Part shown: in pieces, positions 47,933 through 56,546 of the stretch
How positions within the stretch are numbered: position 1 is the stretch's first letter
Layout: each line of letters starts with the position of its first letter
From: Klebsiella michiganensis
Lineage (GTDB): Bacteria; Pseudomonadota; Gammaproteobacteria; Enterobacterales; Enterobacteriaceae
Direction: 5' to 3'
Assembly: GCF_002925905.1 (NCBI RefSeq)
Contig: NZ_PRDB01000002.1
Span: 124,001 to 188,000 of the forward strand
Length of the DNA: 64,000 bases
Notes under the pieces: model-generated
What the model saw: the letters and a program-made list of their open reading frames with translations, nothing else
Databases searched by the model: none
What the model was told of the DNA's origin: nothing
Position numbers and translations under genes: made by a program

Positions 47933-49597
47933 TCAGGCCACCTGTTCAATCGTTGTTGCCGCCTGCGCGGAAGCCAGCTGCATCTTGCTCGCCAGCGCGT
48001 CGAGCTTTTTGCTCAGGGTTTGCGGGATGGCCACGGTGGCGACGAAGCGGTCCGGACGCACCACGGCAATGGCGGTATCGTGCTGCGCGAACCAGCTTTT
48101 CAGGCGGTTTTGCGTATCGCCGACGCGGATAACGCCGGGCACGTTGTCCTGATCGCAATGAATCTGCACCTCCGGCACCACCTGGATAAAGCGCACCCCG
48201 ACCGCGCGCCAGCGGGCAATTTGCTCATCGTTGAGCCCCCACTGCGGATTACAGCCCCAGGCGATAATGGCGAATCTGGCGCCAATCACCTCATCGAGCA
48301 GCGTCACCTGCCCGTTTTCCAGCGTCACCTTCGGCTGGATAAACATTTTGCCGACCGGGGACGTTTTGCTTTCGCCTTCCGCCAGCAGCGCGCCGTCGCG
48401 ATACTGCGGCATCGGCTTGAAACGCATTTCAAGGAAGTAGCGTTTAACCGGCGGCAGATAGTTGAGCAGCCACGAAACGCCGTCGCGCACCGCGCCGTGC
48501 CAGCGTTTCGGCGGCGCCAGGACGTTGCCGGCGGTGACCGACAGGTCGATCATCGCTTTGGCGTGATCGCGCCGCTCCTGCTGGTAGCTGTCCAGCAGCG
48601 CCTCTCCGGCTTTGCCGTTCACCACCAGCGCCAGCTTCCAGGCCAGGTTAAAGGCGTCGCGCATACCGCTGTTGTAGCCCTGCCCCTGCCACACCGGCAT
48701 GATGTGCGCCGCGTCGCCCGCCAGCAGTACGCGATCGACGCGAAAGCGTTCGGCGATGCGCGCGTTGTGGGTGTAGACGCGCTGGCGAATCAGCTCGACG
48801 TTATCCGGGTCCGGCAGCACCTTGCTCAATAGCTGGCGCATCTTGCGCGGCTCGCTGAGCTGGGCTTCGGTTTCGCCGGGCATGACCATAAATTCGAAAC
48901 GCCGTACCCCGTGCGGCAGCGCGGCGGAGACGTACGGGCGCACCGGGTCGCAGCACAGGTAGACGTGCGGCGTCGCCAGCGGATCGTTGGCGATATCAAT
49001 AACAATCCATTGATTCGGCGCGGTTTTGCCTTCGAAGGGAATATTCAGCGCGCGACGAATGAAGCTGGCTCCGCCGTCGCAGGCCACCAGCCAGTCGGCG
49101 CGCACGGTTTCCCGCTCGCCGTCGCTGCCTTTGACGTTCAGGGTGACACCGTCACTATTCTGGCTAAAGGCCTCTACTTCGCGGGAAAACAGGCAGCGCA
49201 CGTGGGGGAAACGGCTGAGGCCGTCGTACAGCACCGCGTCCACCTGCGGCTGAATAAACGCATTGCGGCGCGACCAGCCAAACTCGTCGGTCATTGGCTG
49301 AATATCGGCAAAGCAGCGCCCTTTCGGGGTGAGAAAGCGCATCGCGTGCCACGGCGTAGTATGCGGCAGCACGTTGTCGACCAGCCCCACCGCCTGCATC
49401 GCCCGCAGCGCCTCATCGTCGATACCGATGGCGCGGGGATAATCGATCAGCGACTCGAGCTTCTCAATCAGCACGACGCTGACGCCCATCTGCCCGAGGT
49501 AGTTGGCGATGGTCAGGCCAACCGGACCGGCGCCGGCAATAGCGACCTGCGCGCTGTGCTGTACCGCGGGTTGGATATCAGGATTGGATGTTGTCAT
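47933..49597 (-). CDS. mhpA: 3-(3-hydroxyphenyl)propionate hydroxylase MhpA
   Basis: An NADH-dependent FAD monooxygenase that makes 2,3-dihydroxyphenylpropionate, the first catabolic step. FAD motifs [20 protein letters not shown] and [20 protein letters not shown], plus the DG motif [10 protein letters not shown], are clear. ATG 49597 (MTTSNPDIQ) has GAGG eight nt upstream; 554 residues, as in E. coli. It is divergent from mhpR. Confidence 0.96.
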   Translation of the reverse strand: MTTSNPDIQPAVQHSAQVAIAGAGPVGLTIANYLGQMGVSVVLIEKLESLIDYPRAIGIDDEALRAMQAVGLVDNVLPHTTPWHAMRFLTPKGRCFADIQPMTDEFGWSRRNAFIQPQVDAVLYDGLSRFPHVRCLFSREVEAFSQNSDGVTLNVKGSDGERETVRADWLVACDGGASFIRRALNIPFEGKTAPNQWIVIDIANDPLATPHVYLCCDPVRPYVSAALPHGVRRFEFMVMPGETEAQLSEPRKMRQLLSKVLPDPDNVELIRQRVYTHNARIAERFRVDRVLLAGDAAHIMPVWQGQGYNSGMRDAFNLAWKLALVVNGKAGEALLDSYQQERRDHAKAMIDLSVTAGNVLAPPKRWHGAVRDGVSWLLNYLPPVKRYFLEMRFKPMPQYRDGALLAEGESKTSPVGKMFIQPKVTLENGQVTLLDEVIGARFAIIAWGCNPQWGLNDEQIARWRAVGVRFIQVVPEVQIHCDQDNVPGVIRVGDTQNRLKSWFAQHDTAIAVVRPDRFVATVAIPQTLSKKLDALASKMQLASAQAATTIEQVA

Positions 49598-49739
49598 TTT
49601 CAAAACCTCACGCTTCGGACAAATTGCCGTCACCGCACAACCTTCAGCAGGGCAATTTGTTAACTAAATGTGAATTTATTTTTATTGTGAGGTCAGTATA
49701 GGGTCGGTGATTTGCGCTACAATCAAAACATTACCGGAT

Positions 49740-49755
49740 GAGCACCAGGTGCACA
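49740..49755. promoter_or_regulatory. MhpR operator
   Basis: GAGCACCAGGTGCACA is nearly identical to the E. coli MhpR site GGTGCACCTGGTGCACA as I recall it. It lies in the mhpA-mhpR divergent region about 145 bp upstream of the mhpA ATG. A CRP half-site (AAATGTGA, about 49666) also lies nearer mhpA, consistent with catabolite control. Confidence 0.7.
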
Positions 49756-49787
49756 TGATTGTTTATAATGATTTTTATTGAGGACGC

Positions 49788-50594
49788 ATGAACGAAAACG
49801 CTTCGGCAGATTACAAAACGGTGCGCGGATTGAGCCGCGGATTATTGTTATTAAATTTGTTAAATAAATTCGACGGAGGCGCGACGGTCGGCACCCTGGC
49901 CGAGTTTAGCGGCCTGCATCGCACGACCGTCAGGCGGCTGCTGGAAACGCTGCAGGACGAGGGTTACGTGCGCCGCAGCCGCTCCGATGACAGCTTTCGC
50001 CTGACGATTAAAGTGCGTCAGTTAAGTGAGGGATTTCGTGACGAACATTGGATTTCTGCCCTCGCCACGCCGCTGCTTGGCGAGCTGCTGCGCGAGGTTT
50101 TATGGCCGACAGACATCACCACCCTGGACGTCGATGCGATGGTGGTGCGCGAAACCACCCACCGCTTCAGCCGCCTCTCCTTCCACCGGGCGATGGTCGG
50201 CCGCCGCCTGCCGCTGCTGCTGACCGCTTCGGGATTAACCTGGCTGGCCTTCGCGCCGGAACATGAACGAAGCCCGATTGTTGAGATGCTGGCCGCCCGC
50301 CCGGAAGCGGAGTATCAGCTGGCGCGCGAGCCGGAAAAACTGGCCGCCATCCTCGCACGCACCCGGCAAAACGGCTACGGCGAAAACTTTCGCGGCTGGC
50401 AGCAGGAGGAGAAAATCGCTTCCATTGCCGTCCCCATTCGCCGCCAGCAGCGGGTTATCGGCTGCCTGAACCTGGTCTATATGGCCAAAGCCATGACCAT
50501 TGACCAGGCGGCGCAAAAGTACCTCACCTCGCTGCAGAAGGTCGCTGCCCGCATAGAAGAACGGATGTCCGATGAAGAGGTGTTTTATCAATAA
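49788..50594 (+). CDS. mhpR: IclR-family activator MhpR of the mhp operon
   Basis: The 268-residue protein has an N-terminal winged helix (GATVGTLAEFSGLHRTTVRRLLETL) and the IclR effector domain (SFHRAMVGRRLPLLLTASGL, IASIAVPIRRQQRVIGCLNL). In E. coli MhpR activates mhpABCDFE with phenylpropionates. The divergent position and the operator palindrome support the same job here. Confidence 0.94.
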   Translation: MNENASADYKTVRGLSRGLLLLNLLNKFDGGATVGTLAEFSGLHRTTVRRLLETLQDEGYVRRSRSDDSFRLTIKVRQLSEGFRDEHWISALATPLLGELLREVLWPTDITTLDVDAMVVRETTHRFSRLSFHRAMVGRRLPLLLTASGLTWLAFAPEHERSPIVEMLAARPEAEYQLAREPEKLAAILARTRQNGYGENFRGWQQEEKIASIAVPIRRQQRVIGCLNLVYMAKAMTIDQAAQKYLTSLQKVAARIEERMSDEEVFYQ

Positions 50595-50640
50595 CCTTGT
50601 CCATAGGGGGTAAATCGCCCGTCAGCCATTGCGCCCGGAC

Positions 50641-50666
50641 TCGTTATATATTTTAATATACAACGA
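50641..50666. promoter_or_regulatory. ModE-like operator upstream of the FecCD-type transporter
   Basis: TCGTTATATA, a 6-nt spacer, then TATACAACGA. The half-sites are inverted copies with one mismatch and agree with the ModE consensus (TCGNTATATA, 6 nt, TATATAACGA) from memory. It ends 26 bp before the binding-protein ATG, so molybdate-loaded ModE would block transcription. Confidence 0.75.
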
Positions 50667-50691
50667 TTTTTCCTTTGCCGCTGAGCCCATC

Positions 50692-51750
50692 ATGTCCAGA
50701 CATCCGCGCGTTTTCTTTGCTATGGCGCTGTTAAGCGCCAGCCTGTTTGCCGGTCAGGCCTTTGCCGACCGCACCCTCACCGACCAGCTGGGTCGTGAAG
50801 TCACCCTCCCCGACCACGTCACCCGCGCCGTGGTGCTCCAGCATCAGACCTTAAACCTGCTGGTGCAGCTTAACGCCGCTGACGACGTCGTCGGCGTCAT
50901 GAGCAGCTGGAAAAAGCAGCTTGGCCCGCAGTTTGCGCGCTTTATGCCGGCTATTGAGACACTACCTATGCCGGGCGATCTGACGCAGGTCAATATCGAG
51001 AGCCTGCTGGCGCTGCATCCCCAGGTGGTGTTCGTTGCCAACTACGCGCCGCAGGCGATGATCCAGCAGATCCAGGACGCCGGGATCCCGGTGGTGGCAG
51101 TCTCTCTGCGCCAGGATGCCGCGGGTGAGAAAAACAAAATGAACCCGACGATGGCCGATGAAGAGCTGGCCTATAACGAGGGGCTGAAACAGGGGATCCG
51201 CCTGATTGGCGAAGTGGTCGGCCGTCAGGCTCAGGCCGAAGCGCTGATTCAATACACCTTCAGCGCGCGCAGGCTGGCTAACGCGCCGGTTGCCGATATC
51301 CCGGAAAACGAGCGGGTGCGGGTATATATGGCCAATCCGGACCTCAACACCTACGGCTCGGGCAAATATACCGGCCTGATGATGAAGCACGCCGGGGCGC
51401 TGAACGTTGCCGCCGCCAGCGTAAAGGGCGCGCGCCAGGTCTCGCTGGAGCAGGTGCTGCAGTGGGATCCGCAGGTGATTTTCGTACAGGACCGCTACCC
51501 GGAGGTGGTCAAACAGATACAAAACGACCCGCAGTGGCAGAGCATTGACGCGGTCAAAAATCACCGCGTGTGGCTGATGCCGGAATACGCCAAGGCCTGG
51601 GGCTACCCGATGCCGGAGGCGCTGGCGATCGGCGAGCTGTGGATGGCGAAAAAACTCTACCCCTCACGCTATAACAGCGTCGATGTCGAGGCGAAGGCGC
51701 GGGAGTACTATCAGCGTTTCTACCGCGTGAAGTGGACGCCGGATGCGTAG
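50692..51750 (+). CDS. ABC substrate-binding protein, peripla_BP_2 type (probable molybdate/tungstate, MolA-like)
   Basis: Start ATG 50692 (MSRHPRVFFAMALLSASLFA) opens a Sec signal ending GQAFA; the track ORF is longer by 21 codons that cross the ModE-like site. Domain motifs (LTDQLGREVTLPDHVTRAVV, NIESLLALHPQVVFVANYA) are of the iron/B12/molybdate class. 352 residues. The FecCD-type systems include MolABC of Haemophilus, a molybdate/tungstate importer; the ModE-like box upstream favours that reading over iron. Ligand not proven. Confidence 0.82.
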   Translation: MSRHPRVFFAMALLSASLFAGQAFADRTLTDQLGREVTLPDHVTRAVVLQHQTLNLLVQLNAADDVVGVMSSWKKQLGPQFARFMPAIETLPMPGDLTQVNIESLLALHPQVVFVANYAPQAMIQQIQDAGIPVVAVSLRQDAAGEKNKMNPTMADEELAYNEGLKQGIRLIGEVVGRQAQAEALIQYTFSARRLANAPVADIPENERVRVYMANPDLNTYGSGKYTGLMMKHAGALNVAAASVKGARQVSLEQVLQWDPQVIFVQDRYPEVVKQIQNDPQWQSIDAVKNHRVWLMPEYAKAWGYPMPEALAIGELWMAKKLYPSRYNSVDVEAKAREYYQRFYRVKWTPDA

Positions 51751-52747
51751 TCATCGTCATCCGGCCCTGCTGCAATGTACCCTCGCGCTGGTGACGATCG
51801 TGATTGCAATCGCTTCACTCTGCCTCGGGCAGTATCCGTTAAGCCTGGCGGAAGTTTTTCGCCAGCTGGCGCATCTTTCTCCCCTCGACGGCGTCGCCGG
51901 CCAGGTCGTGTGGTCGGTGCGGCTGCCGAGGATCGTGATGGCGCTGCTGGCCGGCGGCGCGCTGGGGCTATGCGGGGCCACCTTACAGGGCGTATTCCAG
52001 AATCCGCTGGTGGACCCGCATATCATCGGCGTCACCTCCGGTTCCGCCTTCGGCGGGACGCTGGCGATTCTGCTGGGGCTGAACGCCGCGCTGATGATGG
52101 CCTCGACCTTTCTCTTCGGCCTTGCCGCGCTGATGCTGGTCTATCTGATAGCCGCGCTGCAGGGGCGCGAAAGCACCCTGGTGCTGATCCTCTCAGGCAT
52201 TATCCTCAGCGGCTTTTTTGCCGCCCTGGTGAGCCTGATGCAGTACCTGGCCGATAGCGAAGAGACGCTGCCGAATATTGTTTTCTGGCTGCTCGGCAGC
52301 TTCGCCACCGCCAGCTGGCACAAAGTCCTGCTGATGGCGCTACCGGTAGCCTGCGCCGCGATGGTGCTGTTTAAGCTCCGCTGGCGGATTAACCTGCTGG
52401 CGCTGGAGGAGAAAGATGCCCGCGGTCTGGGGGTTGCGGTGACCGGGCTGCGTCGCGGGGTGCTGGTGTGCTGCGCGGTGCTGGTCGCCGCTCAGGTGGC
52501 GGTCAGCGGCAGCATCGCGTGGGTCGGGCTGGTGATCCCGCATCTGGCGCGGCTGCTGGCCGGCGCCGACCACCGGCGTCTTCTCCCTACCGCCTTCTGG
52601 CTCGGCGGCGGTTTTATGATCGTCGTCGATGACCTCGCCCGCACGCTGATCCAGGCCGAAATCCCCATTGGAATCATCACCGCGCTTCTTGGCGCGCCGC
52701 TGTTTACCTGGCTGCTGGTGCAGTCGCGACGCACAGGCGCGCGCTGA
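51743..52747 (+). CDS. FecCD-family ABC permease (MolB-like)
   Basis: 334 residues, about ten spans, with RLPRIVMALLAGGALGLCGA, NPLVDPHIIGVTSGSAFGG and GSIAWVGLVIPHLARLLAGA. It overlaps the binding-protein gene by 8 nt and the ATPase gene by 1 nt (TGATG). A single permease gene implies a homodimer, as in MolB and BtuC. Confidence 0.9.
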   Translation: MRSHRHPALLQCTLALVTIVIAIASLCLGQYPLSLAEVFRQLAHLSPLDGVAGQVVWSVRLPRIVMALLAGGALGLCGATLQGVFQNPLVDPHIIGVTSGSAFGGTLAILLGLNAALMMASTFLFGLAALMLVYLIAALQGRESTLVLILSGIILSGFFAALVSLMQYLADSEETLPNIVFWLLGSFATASWHKVLLMALPVACAAMVLFKLRWRINLLALEEKDARGLGVAVTGLRRGVLVCCAVLVAAQVAVSGSIAWVGLVIPHLARLLAGADHRRLLPTAFWLGGGFMIVVDDLARTLIQAEIPIGIITALLGAPLFTWLLVQSRRTGAR

Positions 52748-53496
52748 TGACCCTTTCCCTACAGTTAAGCGACCTGCTCTACGGCCACAGCCGACCGCTG
52801 TTCGCACCGCTGAACCTGCAGTGCCGTTCCGGCGATATCTGGGCGGTGCTCGGCGCTAACGGCCGCGGCAAAAGCACTCTGCTCGATACCCTGACCGGCG
52901 TACTGACGCAGCTCGGCGGTGGGTTTACCTGCGCGGGCGGTCTCGCCATCGTGCCGCAGCATTTTCGCCCGGCTTTTGGCTGGCAGGTGCGCGACGTGGT
53001 GCTGATGGGACGGGCGCGCCACGTTAATCTGTTCGCTCAGCCAACAGCGGAAGACGAACGTGAGGTGCAGAAGGCGCTGGCGCAGCTGGGGATCGCGGCG
53101 CTGGCCGACAAGGCGTTTTGCGCGCTGTCCGGCGGCCAGCAGCAGCTGGTGCTTATCGCCAGGGCGCTGGTGGGCGCCAGCCAGAATATCCTGCTGGATG
53201 AACCCTGCTCGGCGCTGGATCTGGCCAATCAGCAGCTGGTGCTGCAGCTCATCAGCGACCTGGCCCATCGCCAGAAGCGGACGGTGCTGTTTACCACGCA
53301 CGATCCGACCCACGCCCTGCAGGTGGCGAACCAGACCTTGCTGCTGCTGCCCGACGGTGAATGGCTGGCGGGAGAATCAGCCGCCGTACTGACGGAAGCG
53401 AATCTTCAGCGCGCGTATGGTTTAGCGGTACGCAAAGTCCATCCCCCCGGGTCGGCGCTGCCGCTGCTGGCTCCGCAGTTTACGATTCGTCGCTGA
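52747..53496 (+). CDS. ABC transporter ATP-binding protein (MolC/FepC-like)
   Basis: Walker A GANGRGKST, signature LSGGQQQLVLIARAL, Walker B NILLDEPCSALDLANQ and switch TTHDPTHAL. 249 residues. Its 3-prime end overlaps that of the convergent ModA-like gene by 17 bp, an arrangement that would produce antisense pairing of the two mRNA tails. Confidence 0.9.
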   Translation: MTLSLQLSDLLYGHSRPLFAPLNLQCRSGDIWAVLGANGRGKSTLLDTLTGVLTQLGGGFTCAGGLAIVPQHFRPAFGWQVRDVVLMGRARHVNLFAQPTAEDEREVQKALAQLGIAALADKAFCALSGGQQQLVLIARALVGASQNILLDEPCSALDLANQQLVLQLISDLAHRQKRTVLFTTHDPTHALQVANQTLLLLPDGEWLAGESAAVLTEANLQRAYGLAVRKVHPPGSALPLLAPQFTIRR

Positions 53497-54229
53497 TAGG
53501 CAAAAAACCGGCGTCTTTCAGTAAGCGCTGCCCCTCCGCGCCGAGGATAAAGCGGCACAGCCGCTGCGCCCCGGCGCTCTGTTCAATCTGCGCCAGCAGA
53601 TAGTCGCAGCGAACATTCCACGCCGGCGGAATAAGCTGCGTGCGCAGATCGCTGCACGCCGCCATCTGCGCGGCGTAGTGCGCATAGCCGATAAACAGGT
53701 CGGTTAAGTTTTCACGGATCAGCCACGCCCCGGCGATTTCTCCCGCCGGCACCGGCAGCGAGTCGCGGCCGCCTACCAGCGGACGCGCGCGCGCCATCAT
53801 GGCGGCGCCGACGCCGGGACAGCGCTCTTCAATGTGGGAGAAAAGCTGCCAGGTGTAGTCGCCTGAAGGGTCGCAGCCCGGCGTTGAGGTTGCCAGGCGT
53901 AGGTCCGGGTCGCTGAGCAGCGCCAGCCACTCCCGCGTCTCGGTTGTTGCGCCGCGGCGGGCGGTCAGCATCAGCTGATTCCGGGCGAACAGATAGCACG
54001 CCCCGGCCAGCCCGGCCTGACGCAGCGCCTGCGGATGTTGGCTATTGGCCGAGGCGAACACCGAGCACGGCTCTCCGCCCTCAATGCGCTCGCGCAGCAG
54101 CCCTGCCGGACCAAAATGGACCTCGACCGGGATGCCGGTCTGTTGCTGAAAGCGCGCCAGCAGCGGAATGAAAGCGCTTTTCAGGCTTCCCGCCGCCAGC
54201 AGCGTTAGGGAGGGAGTCATAAGAACCAT
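53480..54229 (-). CDS. ModA-like molybdate-binding protein without signal peptide
   Basis: 249 residues with the ModA opening (LTLLAAGSLKSAFIPLLARF, VEVHFGPAGLLRERIEGGEP, FASANSQHPQALRQAG, LFARNQLMLTARR) and C-terminal EGQRLLKDAGFLP. No hydrophobic leader precedes the mature fold at either ATG (54229 or 54220), so it would stay in the cytoplasm unless a start is missed. No ribosome-binding site is obvious. It is convergent with the FecCD-type transporter and has its own ModE-like palindrome, so a molybdate-related role such as sensing or storage is a fair inference. Confidence 0.78.
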   Translation of the reverse strand: MVLMTPSLTLLAAGSLKSAFIPLLARFQQQTGIPVEVHFGPAGLLRERIEGGEPCSVFASANSQHPQALRQAGLAGACYLFARNQLMLTARRGATTETREWLALLSDPDLRLATSTPGCDPSGDYTWQLFSHIEERCPGVGAAMMARARPLVGGRDSLPVPAGEIAGAWLIRENLTDLFIGYAHYAAQMAACSDLRTQLIPPAWNVRCDYLLAQIEQSAGAQRLCRFILGAEGQRLLKDAGFLPISDES

Positions 54230-54254
54230 CGCTATATAGTCATAAATACAGCGC
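54229..54254. promoter_or_regulatory. ModE-like operator at the start of the ModA-like gene
   Basis: TCGCTATATA, a 6-nt spacer, then AATACAGCGC; the arms are inverted copies with three mismatches. It abuts the start codon of the ModA-like gene. With the site at 50641 it brackets the four molybdate-type genes. Confidence 0.55.
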
Positions 54255-54279
54255 TATAATAACGCAGGTTCAGGTCATT

Positions 54280-55116
54280 TCAGTAGCGAATTTCCGCCAG
54301 TTCGCGCAGCTGTTCCGGCGTCGCCACCGGCAGGTTAAAGAAGCGCAGATAGGCCGGGATCATTTCAAACAGCATGTCGGTGCCGCGCTGAATGGGGCAG
54401 CCCGCCGCCTGCGCCGCCTGCAGTAGCGGAGTGAACTCCTGGGCCATAACCACTTCACCGACAAAGGTGCCCGGCGTCAGGCGCTGCGGGTCCAGCGGCA
54501 GCGGATCGCCCTCTTTCATCCCCAGCGGCGTGGCGTTAACCACCAGATCGTGCCCCTGCGGATCGCGCTGCATCAGCGTAATGTCCAGCCGAGGATAGTG
54601 CTCAAGCAGACGCCCGGCCAGCGCTTCCGCCGTCTGCGAACAGATATCGTACAGCGTCAGGGCGCTGACGCCCGCCGCCGCCAGCGATGCGGCAATGGCC
54701 GAGCCGACGCCGCCGCTGCCCACCACCAGCGCCCGCGCCCCTCGCGTCTGGAAACCTTTACGCGTGATACCGAGGACAAAGCCTTCGCCATCAAACATAT
54801 CGCCGCTCAGCGTGCCGTCGGCTTCGGGACGGATCGCGTTACAGGCGCCCGCTATCGCCGCCGTTGGGCTAAGATGCTGCACCAGCCCGCAGGTGGCGAT
54901 TTTGTGCGGCATGGTGACCAGCGCGCCAATAATATTGGTCATCTTAAACAGCATCGGCACAAAGGCGGCGTAATCCTCAGGCTTGACGCCCATCGGCACC
55001 ACTTTGGCGTCAACCTGCTGATGAACCAACCACGGGTTGTAAATCATCGGCGCTTTAAACTTCGCGGTCGGATAGCCAAGATGCGCTATCAGCCGCGTAT
55101 TTCCACTAATCACCAT
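54280..55116 (-). CDS. Shikimate/quinate dehydrogenase-like protein (AroE/YdiB family)
   Basis: The N-terminal substrate domain (VISGNTRLIAHLGYPTAKFK, LVTMPHKIATCGLV) and Rossmann domain (ALVVGSGGVGSAIAASLAAAG, DLVVNATPLGMKEGDPLPL) match the AroE superfamily. The Lys of MPHK, which acts in catalysis, is kept. ATG 55116 has AAGGAG upstream and is preferred over two earlier ATGs in the track ORF. 278 residues. Next to a dehydroshikimate dehydratase it probably acts catabolically, feeding quinate or shikimate into dehydroshikimate. Confidence 0.85.
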   Translation of the reverse strand: MVISGNTRLIAHLGYPTAKFKAPMIYNPWLVHQQVDAKVVPMGVKPEDYAAFVPMLFKMTNIIGALVTMPHKIATCGLVQHLSPTAAIAGACNAIRPEADGTLSGDMFDGEGFVLGITRKGFQTRGARALVVGSGGVGSAIAASLAAAGVSALTLYDICSQTAEALAGRLLEHYPRLDITLMQRDPQGHDLVVNATPLGMKEGDPLPLDPQRLTPGTFVGEVVMAQEFTPLLQAAQAAGCPIQRGTDMLFEMIPAYLRFFNLPVATPEQLRELAEIRY

Positions 55117-55147
55117 TCCCTGCTCCTTTAACAACGACTGCATCACG

Positions 55148-56467
55148 TTACTGCGAAAGTTCGATACGCTTGACATCGCCCAGGATAAAGACATAAGCCG
55201 CCACGCCCAGCAGCGCTGCGCCGCCGATATAAATCAGCGCGTAAAAGAAGTTGCCGGAGGCGGCAACAATGAAACCGATAATCAGCGGCGTCAGGATCCC
55301 GGCGAGGTTAGCGCAGAAGTTAAACAGGCCGCCGGTCAGACCGCCAAGGCCTTTCGGCGCGATGTCGGAGATCAACGTCCAGCCCAGCCCGACCATCCCC
55401 TGACCAAAAAAGGCGAACGACATCACCAGAATTACCGCCAGATCGCTGGTCAGCCAGTTGGCGGAGATAATGGTGCTCGCCATCAGCAGACCGGCAATGA
55501 TCGGCAGCTTACGCCCGAGGTTCGCCGAGCCGGTGGCCTTCAGCAGCTTATCGGAGACCCAGCCGCCGAACATCACGCCGCCCGCCGCCGCCAGAAACGG
55601 CATGATGGCGAAGAAGCCGACCTTAATCCACGGCATATGGCGCTCGGTGGCCAGATAGGTTGGAAACCAGGTCAGGAAGAAGACCAGCACCGTATTACCG
55701 GCAAACTGCCCGATGCTGGCGCCGAGAATCTGCCGTTTCGCCAGCAGCTGGCGGATCAGCGGCCAGCTAAAGGCGGTATGCTGCTCTGCGCCGGTGGACA
55801 TTCCGCCGCCGTTGACGATGTGCTCGCGCTCCAGCTGATTGAGGTGTTTATCCTCATGCGGCTCGCGATAGCAGCGCCACCACACCAGCGCGAACATCAC
55901 GCCGGCGGCGCCGACGCTAATAAACAGCGCGCGCCAGCCAAAGCTGCCCATTATCCAGAACAGCAGCGGCGCAAAACAGGCCAGCCCGAGATATTCGCCG
56001 ACGGTATAGACCGCCGTCGCCTTAGCGCGCTCCTGCTGCGGGAACCAGGCGCTCACCACCCGGCTGTTCACCGGGAAACAGGGGGCTTCGCTGACGCCGA
56101 GGCCAAAACGGCACAGCAGCAGGGTTTTCAGGCCGACCGCCAGGCCGTGGAACATGGTGAATAGCGACCACAGGGTCAGCGCCAGAAAATAGGTGACTTT
56201 ATTACCGAAGCGGTCAAGGAAGATGCCGCCGGGGATCTGCGCCAGCGCGTAGGTCCAGGCAAAGGCGGAGAATACGATGCCCATCATCGCGGCATCAATA
56301 CCCAGCTCTGCGGTCAGCTGCGGCGCGGCAATCCCCAGCACCGTGCGGTCGAGATAGTTGATCATGGTGCCGACCGCCAGCAGCGCAAGGATACCGATAC
56401 GCCGCCGGGAAGGCCGCGCGCCGGACGCGGCGGCGGCCGTCGTGTGATTATGGCTATAAGAGTTCAT
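55148..56467 (-). CDS. MFS transporter, anion:cation symporter family (shikimate/quinate or hexuronate type)
   Basis: 439 residues, 12 spans. Motifs NYLDRTVLGIAAPQL, AQIPGGIFLDRFGNKVTY and SEAPCFPVNSRVVSAWFP are typical of ACS/GudP-ExuT carriers. It lies between the AroE-like and dehydratase genes in one operon, so an aromatic-pathway hydroxy acid is the likely substrate. Confidence 0.88.
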   Translation of the reverse strand: MNSYSHNHTTAAAASGARPSRRRIGILALLAVGTMINYLDRTVLGIAAPQLTAELGIDAAMMGIVFSAFAWTYALAQIPGGIFLDRFGNKVTYFLALTLWSLFTMFHGLAVGLKTLLLCRFGLGVSEAPCFPVNSRVVSAWFPQQERAKATAVYTVGEYLGLACFAPLLFWIMGSFGWRALFISVGAAGVMFALVWWRCYREPHEDKHLNQLEREHIVNGGGMSTGAEQHTAFSWPLIRQLLAKRQILGASIGQFAGNTVLVFFLTWFPTYLATERHMPWIKVGFFAIMPFLAAAGGVMFGGWVSDKLLKATGSANLGRKLPIIAGLLMASTIISANWLTSDLAVILVMSFAFFGQGMVGLGWTLISDIAPKGLGGLTGGLFNFCANLAGILTPLIIGFIVAASGNFFYALIYIGGAALLGVAAYVFILGDVKRIELSQ

Positions 56468-56546
56468 AGTCGTTTCCTGTCATAGGGTACAGCCGGATGT
56501 TGTTATTGTGTTTGCGACGTTGGGTTGTGAACCATTTGCTACATTA

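Noticed and set aside
50692-53496. Assignment as a heme or B12 transporter
   Set aside because: The fold family allows it, but there is no Fur box, no TonB receptor and no cobalamin riboswitch upstream, while a ModE-like palindrome is present.
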